Shown: positions 25,696 through 34,303, counted from the first letter of the stretch. The stretch: 64,000 bases of DNA from Shewanella sp. AS1 (GCF_021412565.1 NZ_JAKCLJ010000007.1:62001-126000), one strand, 5' to 3'. Program-made: numbers and translations. Notes: generated by a model from the sequence alone, not told the origin.

Positions 25696-25917
25696 CATAT
25701 CACCTCTTGTATCTTTATATCCCCATGTTGAAACGGGTGTTTTATAGTTTGCCATCACCTTACATGAAAATGGCCTGATGGCACAGAGGGGAGGTCGGTA
25801 GCGGTGAGAAAATTGGACGAATTTCCCCCGTGACGAGTGTCACATTATGTTAACGGTAGCGAGTTTTTGACACAAAAAATAAACTCTTATGGGTATCATC
25901 ACCCAGGCGTTTAGGCC

Positions 25918-25923
25918 TATAAT
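25918..25923 (+). promoter_or_regulatory. Likely -10 box of the moa operon
   Basis: TATAAT matches the sigma-70 -10 consensus exactly and lies just before the riboswitch. The -35 region is poor, so an activator may be needed. A TTGACA at 25867 is too distant to pair with it. Confidence 0.5.
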
Positions 25924-25929
25924 TGTAGT

Positions 25930-26045
25930 AACGACGGTTCTCCGAGCTTCCAGCCCTAAGTCACAAGATACGGGTTGTTAGCCGTGGCAATAACGCCACC
26001 GGGGTGAGAAAAGAAATTGACTCACCTCCCCTTACTTGGAAAGGT
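25930..26045 (+). promoter_or_regulatory. Moco riboswitch (Moco RNA motif) in the moaA leader
   Basis: The leader between the promoter and moaA carries elements shared with the E. coli moaA leader as I remember it: a TTCTCCGAGC block, GCCGTGGCAATAACGCCACC (stem GTGGC/GCCAC), then GGGGTGAG and CTCACCTCCCC, which pair, and finally TTGGAAAGGTG containing the ribosome site. The GGTGAG/CTCACC stem (26003-26008 with 26021-26026) is placed to control access to the moaA Shine-Dalgarno. Binding of molybdenum cofactor would reduce moa expression. Confidence 0.85.
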
Positions 26046-26049
26046 GATC

Positions 26050-27030
26050 ATGTCTCAACTACAAGACAATTTTGGTCGAAGATTTCACTATCTGCGGATG
26101 TCGGTTACTGACGTCTGTAACTTCAAATGTTCATACTGTCTGCCCGATGGTTATCACCCCGATGGCAAGCCTAAGTTTTTAGATCTGAACGAGATCGAAA
26201 ACCTTGTGGGCGCGTTTGCCGAGGTGGGCACGCAAAAGATCCGTATCACAGGCGGCGAGCCAACCTTACGCAAAGATTTCACTGACATTATTCGTGTCGT
26301 CAAAGCCAACGAAAAAATCTCCACTATCGCGACTACCACCAATGGTTATCGTCTGGCAAAGCATGCCAAAGAGTGGTTCGATGCCGGCCTTAGACGCATC
26401 AATATTTCGGTGGATAGCTTAGATCCCCGTATGTTTTATCAGATCACGGGTGAAAATAAATTTGATGATGTGATGCGCGGAGTTGATGCGGCATTGGCGG
26501 CAGGTTTCGAGCGGGTGAAGATCAATGCCGTATTGCTCAAGGGCCTGAACGATAAAGATTTGCCACGTTTTTTGCATTGGATAAAACACACGCCTATCGA
26601 TCTGCGTTTTATCGAGCTGATGGAAACCGGGCTGGGACGTGATTATTTTCAGCAGCATCATTTAGCCGGCAGTGATATCAAGTCTCAACTGCTTCAAGAA
26701 GGTTGGACGCTTGACAAGGCGGCTATAGACGATGGTCCTGCACAAAACTTCAGTCATGATGAATTCAAAGGTCGCGTCGGCTTGATCATGCCCTATGAGA
26801 AAAACTTCTGTGCCAGCTGCAACCGGCTGCGGGTCTCGGCCAAGGGGAAATTACACCTGTGTCTGTTTACTGAGCACGGGGTTGAGCTGCGAGACCTGTT
26901 GCAACAGCGCGCGCAGCGAGATGAATTGATCACCCGGCTCCATGGTCAACTACAGACCAAAAAAGAGACACATTATCTGCATGATGGCATTACCGGGATA
27001 ACAAAGCATCTGGCATCCATAGGTGGTTAA
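26050..27030 (+). CDS. moaA: GTP 3',8-cyclase MoaA
   Basis: This 326-residue radical SAM enzyme performs the first step of molybdenum cofactor synthesis, converting GTP to 3',8-cyclo-7,8-dihydro-GTP. The N-terminal cluster motif CNFKCSYC (about residues 22-29), the ITGGEPTLR SAM motif, the C-terminal second cluster CASCNRLRVSAKGKLHLC (about residues 255-272) and the essential C-terminal Gly-Gly are all present. The ATG at 26050 follows AAGGTGAT within the riboswitch-controlled leader. It heads moaABCDE, the 133-bp gap to moaB being without a terminator. Confidence 0.97.
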   Translation: MSQLQDNFGRRFHYLRMSVTDVCNFKCSYCLPDGYHPDGKPKFLDLNEIENLVGAFAEVGTQKIRITGGEPTLRKDFTDIIRVVKANEKISTIATTTNGYRLAKHAKEWFDAGLRRINISVDSLDPRMFYQITGENKFDDVMRGVDAALAAGFERVKINAVLLKGLNDKDLPRFLHWIKHTPIDLRFIELMETGLGRDYFQQHHLAGSDIKSQLLQEGWTLDKAAIDDGPAQNFSHDEFKGRVGLIMPYEKNFCASCNRLRVSAKGKLHLCLFTEHGVELRDLLQQRAQRDELITRLHGQLQTKKETHYLHDGITGITKHLASIGG

Positions 27031-27163
27031 CCACTTCTATGAGCTAACGCAAATATAATTGAATGAGATCTGGGTATACTCAGCGCTCATCAAGATGTAG
27101 TGATTCAACCAAAGTGGTGAGCAATCATGTTAAGCCAAGGCATAATTGGCATTGAGAGGCGCT

Positions 27164-27694
27164 ATGGGGCACTGTACTAACACAAGATTTATTCCTCTAA
27201 ATATTGCGGTATTAACCCTGTCTGATACCCGGAATTTGAGTCGCGATACCTCGGGACAGTTTCTGGCCGATGCCTTGATTGAGGCGGGTCATCAGCTTAT
27301 CGAACGTCAGCTTATCAAAGATGATAAATATCAGATCCGCTCTGTGTTATCCCAATGGATCGCCAGAGAGGATATTCAGGTGATCCTCACAACCGGCGGC
27401 ACAGGTTTTACTGAGCGGGATAATACCCCCGAGGCGGTCATCCCCTTGTTTGATCGTCATATCGATGGTTTTGGTGAGCTGTTTCGCCATATCACTTATA
27501 CCGAGCTGGGTACTTCTACAGTCCAGTCCAGAGCCGTGGCCGGATTTGCCAATCAAACCGCCATTTTCTGTTTACCCGGTTCGACCGGTGCCTGCCGTAC
27601 CGGCTGGAATAAAATTATTAAAGAACAACTTGATGCAACACATAGGCCCTGCAATTTTGTGATGCATGTGAAGAAGGTAGCAATAGATGAGTAA
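27164..27694 (+). CDS. moaB: Molybdenum cofactor biosynthesis protein MoaB
   Basis: The 176-residue protein belongs to the MoaB/MogA fold that binds molybdopterin and adenylates it in some organisms. In E. coli MoaB itself is dispensable. Conserved parts are LTLSDTR (about residues 17-23), [15 protein letters not shown] (about 80-94) and [12 protein letters not shown]. The ATG at 27164 follows GAGAGGC; the TTG at 27146 is an unneeded extension. Its stop overlaps the moaC start by eight bases, pointing to translational coupling. Confidence 0.93.
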   Translation: MGHCTNTRFIPLNIAVLTLSDTRNLSRDTSGQFLADALIEAGHQLIERQLIKDDKYQIRSVLSQWIAREDIQVILTTGGTGFTERDNTPEAVIPLFDRHIDGFGELFRHITYTELGTSTVQSRAVAGFANQTAIFCLPGSTGACRTGWNKIIKEQLDATHRPCNFVMHVKKVAIDE

Positions 27695-28163
27695 TCAATT
27701 AACCCACATAAACGCCGATGGCAACGCTCACATGGTGGATGTCACAGAGAAAGCGGTGACTGAACGTGAAGCGCGTGCCGAGGCGTTTATTGAGATGGCG
27801 CCAGCGACTCTGGAGATGATCATGAGCGGCAGCCATCATAAGGGAGACGTATTCGCTACGGCGCGTATTGCCGGTATCCAGGCGGCAAAGAAAACCTCGG
27901 ATCTGATCCCTCTGTGTCATCCTTTGATGCTGACCAAAGTGGAGGTCGATCTGGAGGCACAACCCGAATTTAACCGGGTTCGTATTACCAGTTTATGTAA
28001 GTTATCCGGCAAAACCGGTGTCGAGATGGAAGCCTTGACAGCGGCCTCGGTTGCCGCCTTGACCATTTATGATATGTGCAAGGCAGTACAGAAAGATATG
28101 GTGATCACCCAGACACGTTTGTTGGAGAAACGTGGCGGGAAATCCGGTCATTTCAAAGTGTAA
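27687..28163 (+). CDS. moaC: Cyclic pyranopterin monophosphate synthase MoaC
   Basis: The 158-residue protein converts the MoaA product to cyclic pyranopterin monophosphate (precursor Z). Family marks are [18 protein letters not shown] at the N-terminus, the [16 protein letters not shown] active-site block (about residues 73-88) and the C-terminal [21 protein letters not shown]. It overlaps moaB and is followed 29 bp later by moaD. The length is typical of the family. Confidence 0.97.
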   Translation: MSNQLTHINADGNAHMVDVTEKAVTEREARAEAFIEMAPATLEMIMSGSHHKGDVFATARIAGIQAAKKTSDLIPLCHPLMLTKVEVDLEAQPEFNRVRITSLCKLSGKTGVEMEALTAASVAALTIYDMCKAVQKDMVITQTRLLEKRGGKSGHFKV

Positions 28164-28192
28164 TGACCCCATAGAATTTAAGGTATAAATAA

Positions 28193-28444
28193 ATGATTAA
28201 TGTGCTTTTTTTTGCTCAAGTTCGAGAGCTGCTCGGTGAAGGCTCGCTCCAGATAGAAGCCACAGATGCGACCACAACCGCCGAAGGGCTGCGTGCTCAG
28301 CTTGCGGCAAAAGATGAAAAATGGGGCAAGGTTTTGGCCTCAGATAAACTGCTCGTCGCTGTCAATCAGACGATTAGCAACTGGGACACACAAGTTCAAG
28401 ATGGTGATGAAGTGGCATTTTTCCCACCTGTGACAGGAGGTTAA
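28193..28444 (+). CDS. moaD: Molybdopterin synthase small subunit MoaD
   Basis: This 83-residue ubiquitin-fold protein carries the sulfur donated to cyclic pyranopterin monophosphate as a C-terminal thiocarboxylate. The essential C-terminal Gly-Gly is present (FFPPVTGG). It is made with MoaE, whose start lies one base after the moaD stop, as expected for the MoaD2-MoaE2 complex. Activation by MoeB/ThiF-type adenylation must be encoded elsewhere, as no moeB is in the window. Confidence 0.95.
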   Translation: MINVLFFAQVRELLGEGSLQIEATDATTTAEGLRAQLAAKDEKWGKVLASDKLLVAVNQTISNWDTQVQDGDEVAFFPPVTGG

Positions 28445-28445
28445 G

Positions 28446-28910
28446 ATGAGCTTAGTTGTTGATAGAGTCCTGGTACAAACTGTCGACTTTAATGTGGCAG
28501 AAGAATATGCCCGGGTTGCCGACGATAACAGTGACGGCGCCGTGGTGACCTTTGTCGGTAAAGTACGTGATTTTAACGATGGCAGTGTGGTGACAGATCT
28601 GACCCTGGAACACTATCCTGGCATGACAGAAGCCGTGCTTAATCAAATCGTTGTCGAGGCCCGTGAGCGTTGGCCGCTGAACAAGGTCACCATAATTCAT
28701 CGGGTCGGCACCATGCTGCTTGGTGAACAAATTGTCTTTATTGCTGTGACCAGTGCTCACCGTAAAGCGGCCTTTGCTGCCTGTGAGTTCTTGATCGATT
28801 TTCTCAAAACCAAGGCACCTTTCTGGAAGTTGGAAGCCGGTGATAAAGGGAAAAACTGGGTCGAAGCCAAGGATGCCGATGAGCAAGCGGCAAAGTTGTG
28901 GCAAAAATAG
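28446..28910 (+). CDS. moaE: Molybdopterin synthase catalytic subunit MoaE
   Basis: The 154-residue large subunit of molybdopterin synthase inserts two sulfurs into cyclic pyranopterin monophosphate. Conserved segments are GAVVTFVGKVRDFN (about residues 34-47), LTLEHYPGM (about 58-66), HRVGTMLLGE (about 85-94) and the C-terminal KTKAPFWKLE with catalytic lysines. It is the last moa gene; modA starts 78 bp later in the same direction with no terminator between, so molybdate import may be partly co-transcribed with cofactor synthesis. Confidence 0.97.
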   Translation: MSLVVDRVLVQTVDFNVAEEYARVADDNSDGAVVTFVGKVRDFNDGSVVTDLTLEHYPGMTEAVLNQIVVEARERWPLNKVTIIHRVGTMLLGEQIVFIAVTSAHRKAAFAACEFLIDFLKTKAPFWKLEAGDKGKNWVEAKDADEQAAKLWQK

Positions 28911-28988
28911 CACTTAGGAATAGTGTGTTTTAGTTAGGGTTTTAGGGCTCAATTGCTGATGTTGAGCCGCATTCGAGGGAGCGTGAGA

Positions 28989-29774
28989 ATGAGTGTTGTA
29001 CGCAGTGTTTGCGTGTCATTATTAATTCTGCTGAGCAGTTTTAGCTGCATTGCCGAGGAGATCCCCTCCATCGCGGCGGCGGCCAATATTAAGTTTGCCT
29101 TGGATAAGATTGCCACTCAATTTACTCAGGATACGGGCAAGCAGGTGCGTATCTCCTATGGCTCCTCGGGGAATCTGGTGACGCAGATCCGCCATGGCGC
29201 GCCCTTCGAGCTATTCCTATCAGCCGACGATAAATATATCTATCAGTTACATAAGCTCGGTGTGGTCACCAGTGATGGTGCTCTCTATGCCATAGGTCGT
29301 CTGGCCATTGCGGCGCCTAAATTATCCCCGTTAACGCTGGATGTGAGCCTCAATGGATTAAAAGATCTGCTGGCTCAAGGCAAGCTAACGCGTTTTGCCA
29401 TCGCCAACCCAGACCATGCCCCCTATGGCGAGCGCGCCAGAGAGCTGCTGAAGAATATGGGCTTATGGGAAGAGATAGAGTCACACCTCATCTATGGTGA
29501 GAATGTCTCCCAGGCTGCGCAGTTTGCCCTGAGTGGCTCCACCGATGGCGGCATAGTTGCCTTGTCATTGGCGATAGCGCCACAATTTAAGGCCGCAGGT
29601 CATTTTGTCGCCCTGCCAGATGCACTCTATTCGCCGATGAATCAGCGCATGGTACTGACCAAGAAAGCGGGTGAGACGGCTAAACTTTTCTATCAATATC
29701 TGCAAGAGGATCGCGCTCGGGATATCTTCTTCGAGTTCGGTTTTGGTCTACCGCCACAGGCTGAAGAGCAATAA
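28989..29774 (+). CDS. modA: Molybdate ABC transporter periplasmic binding protein ModA
   Basis: The 261-residue periplasmic protein captures molybdate or tungstate for the ModBC importer. It has a Sec signal peptide (SVCVSLLILLSSFSCIA; cleavage near residue 22) and the ModA hallmarks AAAANIKFALDKIATQF, SYGSSGNLVTQIRHGAPFE and FLSADDKY. The ATG at 28989 has GAGGGAG seven bases upstream; the frame opens earlier at 28953 (TTG), but that start lacks a ribosome site. The cysteine in the leader does not fit a lipobox well, so a soluble protein is expected. Confidence 0.94.
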   Translation: MSVVRSVCVSLLILLSSFSCIAEEIPSIAAAANIKFALDKIATQFTQDTGKQVRISYGSSGNLVTQIRHGAPFELFLSADDKYIYQLHKLGVVTSDGALYAIGRLAIAAPKLSPLTLDVSLNGLKDLLAQGKLTRFAIANPDHAPYGERARELLKNMGLWEEIESHLIYGENVSQAAQFALSGSTDGGIVALSLAIAPQFKAAGHFVALPDALYSPMNQRMVLTKKAGETAKLFYQYLQEDRARDIFFEFGFGLPPQAEEQ

Positions 29775-29777
29775 ACC

Positions 29778-30458
29778 ATGGATTGGCAGGCATTAGGCTT
29801 ATCGGTCAAGCTCAGTGCGGTTACTGTGTTGGTGTTGATCCCCTTTGCTATCTTAGTGGGACGCTTCTTGGCTTACCGCCAGTTTAGAGGTAAATCCTGG
29901 TGTGAAGCCCTTATCATGGTGCCTTTAGTGTTGCCGCCGACCGTAATAGGCTATTACATGCTGGTGGGGCTCGGCAGCCAATCCTGGTTGGGGCAGTTTG
30001 TTGAACGCCTCTTCGGCCAGCAATTAGTGTTTCACTTCTCCGGTTTAGTGGTTGCCTCTGTATTAGTCAATATTCCCTTCGCGATACAACCTATTCAGCG
30101 TGCCTTCGAGGCCGTACCCGAAGAGGTGCGCGATGCCGCCGCCTGCTGCGGTATGTCGCCTCTGACTGCGCTTTGGCGTATCGAACTGCCCCTGGTCTGG
30201 CCCGGAGTGCTGACTGCGTTGGTGCTCTGTTTCTCCCATGTGTTAGGCGAGTTTGGTGTGGTCTTGATGATGGGCGGTAATATTGCCGGTGAGACCAAGA
30301 CCATAGCCATTTCTATCTATGACAGTGTGCAGGCGTTTGATTTTAAGAGCGCCGGCCAGATGTCCTTGGTGTTATTGCTGTTTGCGGTCACGGCTCTGGC
30401 ATTGACGACCAGTTTATCGAGACGCTTGGGGGGCATGAATGTTTCAAGACGTCGCTGA
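29778..30458 (+). CDS. modB: Molybdate ABC transporter permease ModB
   Basis: The 226-residue inner-membrane permease has about five hydrophobic spans and the ABC permease EAA loop, here EVRDAAACCGMSPLTALWRIELPL (given as start EVRDAAACCG, about residues 116-125). It forms the transmembrane channel of the ModABC importer and contacts ModC through that loop. It begins three bases after modA and overlaps modC by 20 bases, so the three genes are one translational unit. Confidence 0.95.
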   Translation: MDWQALGLSVKLSAVTVLVLIPFAILVGRFLAYRQFRGKSWCEALIMVPLVLPPTVIGYYMLVGLGSQSWLGQFVERLFGQQLVFHFSGLVVASVLVNIPFAIQPIQRAFEAVPEEVRDAAACCGMSPLTALWRIELPLVWPGVLTALVLCFSHVLGEFGVVLMMGGNIAGETKTIAISIYDSVQAFDFKSAGQMSLVLLLFAVTALALTTSLSRRLGGMNVSRRR

Positions 30459-31548
30459 TCTCTACTGCCGAATTAAGCAAACCAGAGAGATAGAGATAGA
30501 TGCCGAGTTTACCTGTCATGCAGGAGAAGTGCTGGCAGTGGTCGGCCCCTCAGGCGGGGGTAAGTCGACACTGCTGCGCATGATCGCCGGTCTGATTAAG
30601 CCTGAGTCGGGTGAGATACGTTACGGCGAACGCCAGTGGTTTAGCAGTCAGAATGGACGCTATTTGAGTCCGCAGCAGCGTCACTTAGGTTTTGTGCCAC
30701 AGCACTTTGGCCTGTTTCCTAATATGACGGCACTGGAAAACGTAGTGGCCGCACTGAATCATATTCCCAAGTCTGAGCGGGTTCCTCGCGCGAAAGACTG
30801 GCTCGAGCGGGTGAATCTGCATGGTTTGCCTGAGCGTCTTCCGGCCAACCTCTCGGGTGGCCAGCGTCAGCGTGTCGCCTTAGCAAGAGCCCTGGCGCGA
30901 GCACCTTCGGTCTTGCTGCTGGACGAACCTTTCTCGGCGGTGGATAGGGAGACCCGCGAGCGTCTCTATCTGGAGCTCGCGCGGTTAAAGACTCAGCTCT
31001 CTATTCCCGTGATCATGGTGACCCACGATCTCAACGAGGCCCTGCTGCTGGCTGATAAGATGATATTGATAAGCCAGGGCAATCTGCTGCAACTGGGCAC
31101 CCCGCGGGACGTTTTGAATCGGCCGCGTAATGAGGCGGTTGCGAAACAGATGGGGCTGAGGAATATCTTCGATGCCGAGGTGGTGGAGCAGTCGCCGGAG
31201 CGGCAGATCACCTGGCTTAAGTTTGGCGATCACCTTATCGCCAGCGGTTATCGCGCCGATCTCGCTCTGGGGACTCAGGTACGCTGGGTGGTCCCGAATC
31301 ATGGGGTGCGGTTTAACTCGATAACTCAGGGGCGATTGTGCCGTAGTTTCAACAAGCTGGTTATCACTATCGAGTCTATGTTGGTGATGGGGGAAACGGT
31401 GCGGATCATGGCCTGTATCAAAGGCGTTAAGCATCATCTCAATGCCGAAGTGCCGCTCCATTTTGCCGAGAAATTGTCCCTGACTGCCGGTGTTCAAACT
31501 GAGGTGGCGTTGAAGTCAGAACTCATCCATGTGCTGGAGCCCATCTAA
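30439..31548 (+). CDS. modC: Molybdate ABC transporter ATPase ModC
   Basis: The 369-residue ATPase energises molybdate import. Seen in order are Walker A GPSGGGKST (about residues 36-44), the Q-loop region, the ABC signature LSGGQRQRVALARAL (about 139-153), Walker B LLLDEPF, the H-loop histidine (VTHD), and a C-terminal MOP/TOBE-like domain (about 295-365), which in ModC proteins binds oxyanion for feedback control. No ModE gene lies nearby; the HTH/PBP regulator at 1988 could take that role. Confidence 0.95.
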   Translation: MFQDVADLYCRIKQTREIEIDAEFTCHAGEVLAVVGPSGGGKSTLLRMIAGLIKPESGEIRYGERQWFSSQNGRYLSPQQRHLGFVPQHFGLFPNMTALENVVAALNHIPKSERVPRAKDWLERVNLHGLPERLPANLSGGQRQRVALARALARAPSVLLLDEPFSAVDRETRERLYLELARLKTQLSIPVIMVTHDLNEALLLADKMILISQGNLLQLGTPRDVLNRPRNEAVAKQMGLRNIFDAEVVEQSPERQITWLKFGDHLIASGYRADLALGTQVRWVVPNHGVRFNSITQGRLCRSFNKLVITIESMLVMGETVRIMACIKGVKHHLNAEVPLHFAEKLSLTAGVQTEVALKSELIHVLEPI

Positions 31549-31578
31549 TCTTTCTCTGCTGGATTGAGGCTGTACGAT

Positions 31579-31608
31579 AACAAAGATGATCAAAGGTTAA
31601 TCTTTGTT
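31579..31608. repeat. Inverted repeat after modC
   Basis: AACAAAGAT and ATCTTTGTT form nine-base perfect arms with a 12-base loop, 30 bp after modC. There is no T tract, so termination is possible but weak; a protein site is the alternative. Confidence 0.4.
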
Positions 31609-31616
31609 CCATCTTG

Positions 31617-31630
31617 TTGATCATTATCGA
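31617..31630. promoter_or_regulatory. Fnr/EtrA-like site
   Basis: TTGAT-CATT-ATCGA matches the Fnr consensus TTGAT-N4-ATCAA at nine of ten positions. It lies 127 bp before the PepSY gene and could bring the downstream two-component operon under oxygen control. Confidence 0.45.
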
Positions 31631-31718
31631 GCATTACAATGTTCCTACTCTGTGTCAGCGGTAAATTGCAATGACCCAATTGGTGGATGAATAGGGCTGG
31701 TTGTTCGTCAATACCGCA

Positions 31719-31735
31719 GTTAAGATACGGTTATT
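31719..31735 (+). promoter_or_regulatory. PhoP-like direct repeat before the two-component operon
   Basis: GTTAAG-ATACG-GTTATT has two similar hexamers with a five-base spacer, the geometry used by PhoP/OmpR-type regulators. It lies 21 bp before the PepSY start and may be the autoregulatory site of the response regulator. Weak evidence. Confidence 0.3.
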
Positions 31736-31756
31736 AAATCATTTTATGGAGGAGCT

Positions 31757-32290
31757 ATGGCTCGTTGGTTAATCGGCGTTGTGCTTTTGTCGGGGTTGGG
31801 TATGACCGGAATCGCCTGTGCAAACTCGACACTGCTCGCACTCATGTCCGATAACCAGGGTCAAACTCCCCAGATGTTATTGGCTCAGGTCGAGAAAGAT
31901 TATCCCGGTATTGTCGCCGAAATCCAGGCCGATGAAGACAAAGGGGCCTTGATTTATGAAGTCGATGTGGTCGATATTCACCATAAGACCCTGATAGCGC
32001 TTGAGTTTGCCGCAAAGGATGGCGAACTGCTTAAGCGTAAAGAGAAGTCGCTGCATGATGGCGATGATGCACTGAAGGCGGCCAGGCTGCTTGATGAGAT
32101 GGGTTTAAGTTTCTCTCTGCTCATCAAGCAGGCCATGGGCAATCGCCAGTCACATATTTTAGAAGCACAACTGGATCACGATCTCGGCATCAGCTACCTG
32201 GAGCTGAAATTGATCGACCAAAGCGGCAGGAGCAAGATTGCATTTGATATCAAAAACCAGCGGCCTTTACCTTTGCTAAAGTGGGATTAA
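31757..32290 (+). CDS. PepSY-like exported protein of a two-component operon
   Basis: The 177-residue protein has a Sec signal peptide (LIGVVLLSGLGMTGIACA, cleavage near residue 22) and two PepSY-like repeats: about residues 38-92 (VEKDYPGIVAEIQADEDKG, then YEVDVVD) and about 108-172 (SFSLLIKQAMGN, then YLELKLID). PepSY proteins are often encoded with PhoP/QseB-like two-component systems and may tune the sensor in the periplasm. The ATG at 31757 follows TGGAGGAG, and the response regulator starts four bases after the stop. Confidence 0.78.
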   Translation: MARWLIGVVLLSGLGMTGIACANSTLLALMSDNQGQTPQMLLAQVEKDYPGIVAEIQADEDKGALIYEVDVVDIHHKTLIALEFAAKDGELLKRKEKSLHDGDDALKAARLLDEMGLSFSLLIKQAMGNRQSHILEAQLDHDLGISYLELKLIDQSGRSKIAFDIKNQRPLPLLKWD

Positions 32291-32294
32291 TCCG

Positions 32295-32972
32295 ATGAAA
32301 GTATTGCTAGTAGAAGATGATGCGACCACCATAGATTATGTGGTGAAAGGGTTTGTTGAACAGGGACATAACATTGAAACCGCCAGCGATGGTCATCAGG
32401 GATTACTGCTGGCCACCAGTATGCAGTATGACCTTATTATTCTGGATCGCATGTTGCCCCAGCTCGATGGTTTAAAACTGCTTGCGGCCCTGCGTGCTAC
32501 AGGTAATCAGACGCCTGTGCTTATCTTGTCGGCACTCAGTCATGTGGATGAGCGGGTGAAGGGGCTGCGCGCCGGCGGTGATGATTATATGACTAAGCCC
32601 TTTGCCTTCTCCGAATTACTGGTTCGCGCCGAGAAATTGATGCAGCGAGGAAGCTCCTTGCCAGCCCATACCGAGCTGGTGGTCGGCAATCTTGTGATGG
32701 AATTACTGACCCGTAAGGTCACGTTGGCGGGCAGCGAAATCATGCTGCAACCCAAAGAGTTTCAGCTGCTTAAATATCTGATGGAGCATCCAGATCAGGT
32801 GATCAGCCGCACCTTACTGTTCGAGGCAGTATGGGACTATCACTTCGACCCGCGCACCAATGTGATCGATGTGCATATCGCCAAGCTGCGGCGCAAGTTT
32901 GAAGAGTTAGGCTATGGCGAATTAATCGAAACGGTTCGAGGGGCCGGCTATCGCCTCCGTCAAGGGCATTAA
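32295..32972 (+). CDS. OmpR/PhoP-family response regulator
   Basis: The 225-residue regulator has a receiver domain (residues 1-115) with the acidic pocket EDD near residue 8, the phospho-accepting Asp in LIILDRMLPQLDG (about residue 51) and the conserved lysine in MTKPF (about residue 101). An OmpR-type winged helix follows (about 128-222, QPKEFQLLKYLMEHP and HIAKLRRKFE). It resembles QseB/PmrA-type regulators that partner PepSY proteins. Its stop codon overlaps the presumed ATT start of the kinase gene. Confidence 0.93.
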   Translation: MKVLLVEDDATTIDYVVKGFVEQGHNIETASDGHQGLLLATSMQYDLIILDRMLPQLDGLKLLAALRATGNQTPVLILSALSHVDERVKGLRAGGDDYMTKPFAFSELLVRAEKLMQRGSSLPAHTELVVGNLVMELLTRKVTLAGSEIMLQPKEFQLLKYLMEHPDQVISRTLLFEAVWDYHFDPRTNVIDVHIAKLRRKFEELGYGELIETVRGAGYRLRQGH

Positions 32973-34281
32973 GCCTTATCAGAGTAGTGCCTGGCGCATT
33001 ACCATCATCTTTTCCGCGCTGGTGACCCTGCTTATCGGCGCGTTGCTGCTTGGTATGTATCGTCAGCTGATCCATGAACAGGAGCTGCAGACAGAGCAGC
33101 ACCTAGCCAGCGAGGCTGCCCGTTACAAGCAGATGGCATTGACTCTGGACAGACGCAGTTTCGCGACTCAGGTGCGCAATGCCGATCCCAATACCGCTCT
33201 AGTGGTCTGGCGTAACGCCTTCGATGTGATTGGCGCCCTGAGCCTGATCCCCGATGATATGCCTATCCTGCCCGAGACCCAGGAGTTTCCTATCTTTACC
33301 GGCGGCCCCGACAAGCTGCATATTCTCACCGGCGGCGTCACCATCACCCGCTATGGTCCGGTATTGATCGCCACCCGTACCGACCAGCTGGCGACCTTAA
33401 TTGAACGCTTCGTCAATGCGGCGATCACCGCCCTGATGCTAACAATCGTACTAACGCTGGCCTTGGGTTACCTGTTTTCTAAGGCGATCCTGCGCCGTGT
33501 GGTGCGTTATAACCGTTTGAGTGAGCGTATCGAGGGCGGGGAATATTCCACCCGTTTACCTGTGAGTTATCGTCAGGATGAGTTTGATCTGCTGGCGGCC
33601 AAGTTTAATCGGGTGCTGGATAGCCTAGAGAATAACCTACATGCGGTGCGCGGCGTGACAGACAATATCGCCCACGATCTGCGTACGCCCTTGTCTCACC
33701 TGCGTATCGGTATCGAACAGCTGCCGGGTAAATCCGGCGCTGAGCTCAGTGAAGCCTGTGCCATACTAACGGAAGAGCTGGATGATTGTCTGGCAACCTT
33801 CGACGCCATGCTCTCTTTGACCCGCATCGAAGAGGGGCAGCAAACCTTAGAGTTACAACCCCTGAGCCTCAAGACCCTGTGCAGTGACTTGTTTGAGATG
33901 GCAGAGGCGATGGCCGAGTCCAACGGACAGACACTCAGTCTGGAAACCGGTGAGGATTATCAGCTGACCGGTGATAAATACCTGCTGTTCCAGGCGCTGT
34001 TCAATTTGGTGGATAACGCCATTAAATATTCAGGCGAGGGAGCCTCGATACAGATAGTCCAGCAAGGCAGGCAGGTGCAGATAATCGATACCGGGCCGGG
34101 CATACCTGCGAACGCGACCGAGAAGGTGTTTAACCGTCTGGTGCGTTTAGATCCCAGCCGTCACCATAAAGGTACGGGGCTTGGGTTATCTCTGGTGAAG
34201 GCGATCTTAAAGCGGCATAATGCCAGTATCTGTCTTAGCGATAACCAGCCGGGCCTGATTGTCACTATCACCTTCTCTTAA
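32968..34281 (+). CDS. Sensor histidine kinase with presumed ATT start
   Basis: The protein is a 437-residue inner-membrane kinase: TM1 (about residues 12-33), a periplasmic sensor of about 120 residues, TM2 (about 153-175), HAMP, an H-box with the phospho-histidine (IAHDLRTPLSHL), N-box NLVDNAIKYS, and ATPase motifs DTGPGIP and GTGLGLSL. No ATG, GTG or TTG exists between the upstream in-frame stop (32923) and GTG 33022, which lies inside TM1. ATT at 32968, overlapping the regulator stop (ATTAA), restores a full membrane helix with start MKPYQSSAWR. CTG at 33019 is a weaker alternative. Confidence 0.85.
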   Translation: MKPYQSSAWRITIIFSALVTLLIGALLLGMYRQLIHEQELQTEQHLASEAARYKQMALTLDRRSFATQVRNADPNTALVVWRNAFDVIGALSLIPDDMPILPETQEFPIFTGGPDKLHILTGGVTITRYGPVLIATRTDQLATLIERFVNAAITALMLTIVLTLALGYLFSKAILRRVVRYNRLSERIEGGEYSTRLPVSYRQDEFDLLAAKFNRVLDSLENNLHAVRGVTDNIAHDLRTPLSHLRIGIEQLPGKSGAELSEACAILTEELDDCLATFDAMLSLTRIEEGQQTLELQPLSLKTLCSDLFEMAEAMAESNGQTLSLETGEDYQLTGDKYLLFQALFNLVDNAIKYSGEGASIQIVQQGRQVQIIDTGPGIPANATEKVFNRLVRLDPSRHHKGTGLGLSLVKAILKRHNASICLSDNQPGLIVTITFS

Positions 34282-34303
34282 TGGCATAAAAACGCAGGTT
34301 TAT

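Noticed and set aside
25867-25872. TTGACA as -35 of the moa promoter
   Set aside because: No acceptable -10 lies 16-18 bp downstream; the perfect TATAAT at 25918 is 45 bp away.
28452-28913. 153-codon minus-strand open frame
   Set aside because: Exactly antisense to moaE, with no start signal.
30985-31497. 170-codon minus-strand open frame
   Set aside because: Antisense to the C-terminal half of modC.
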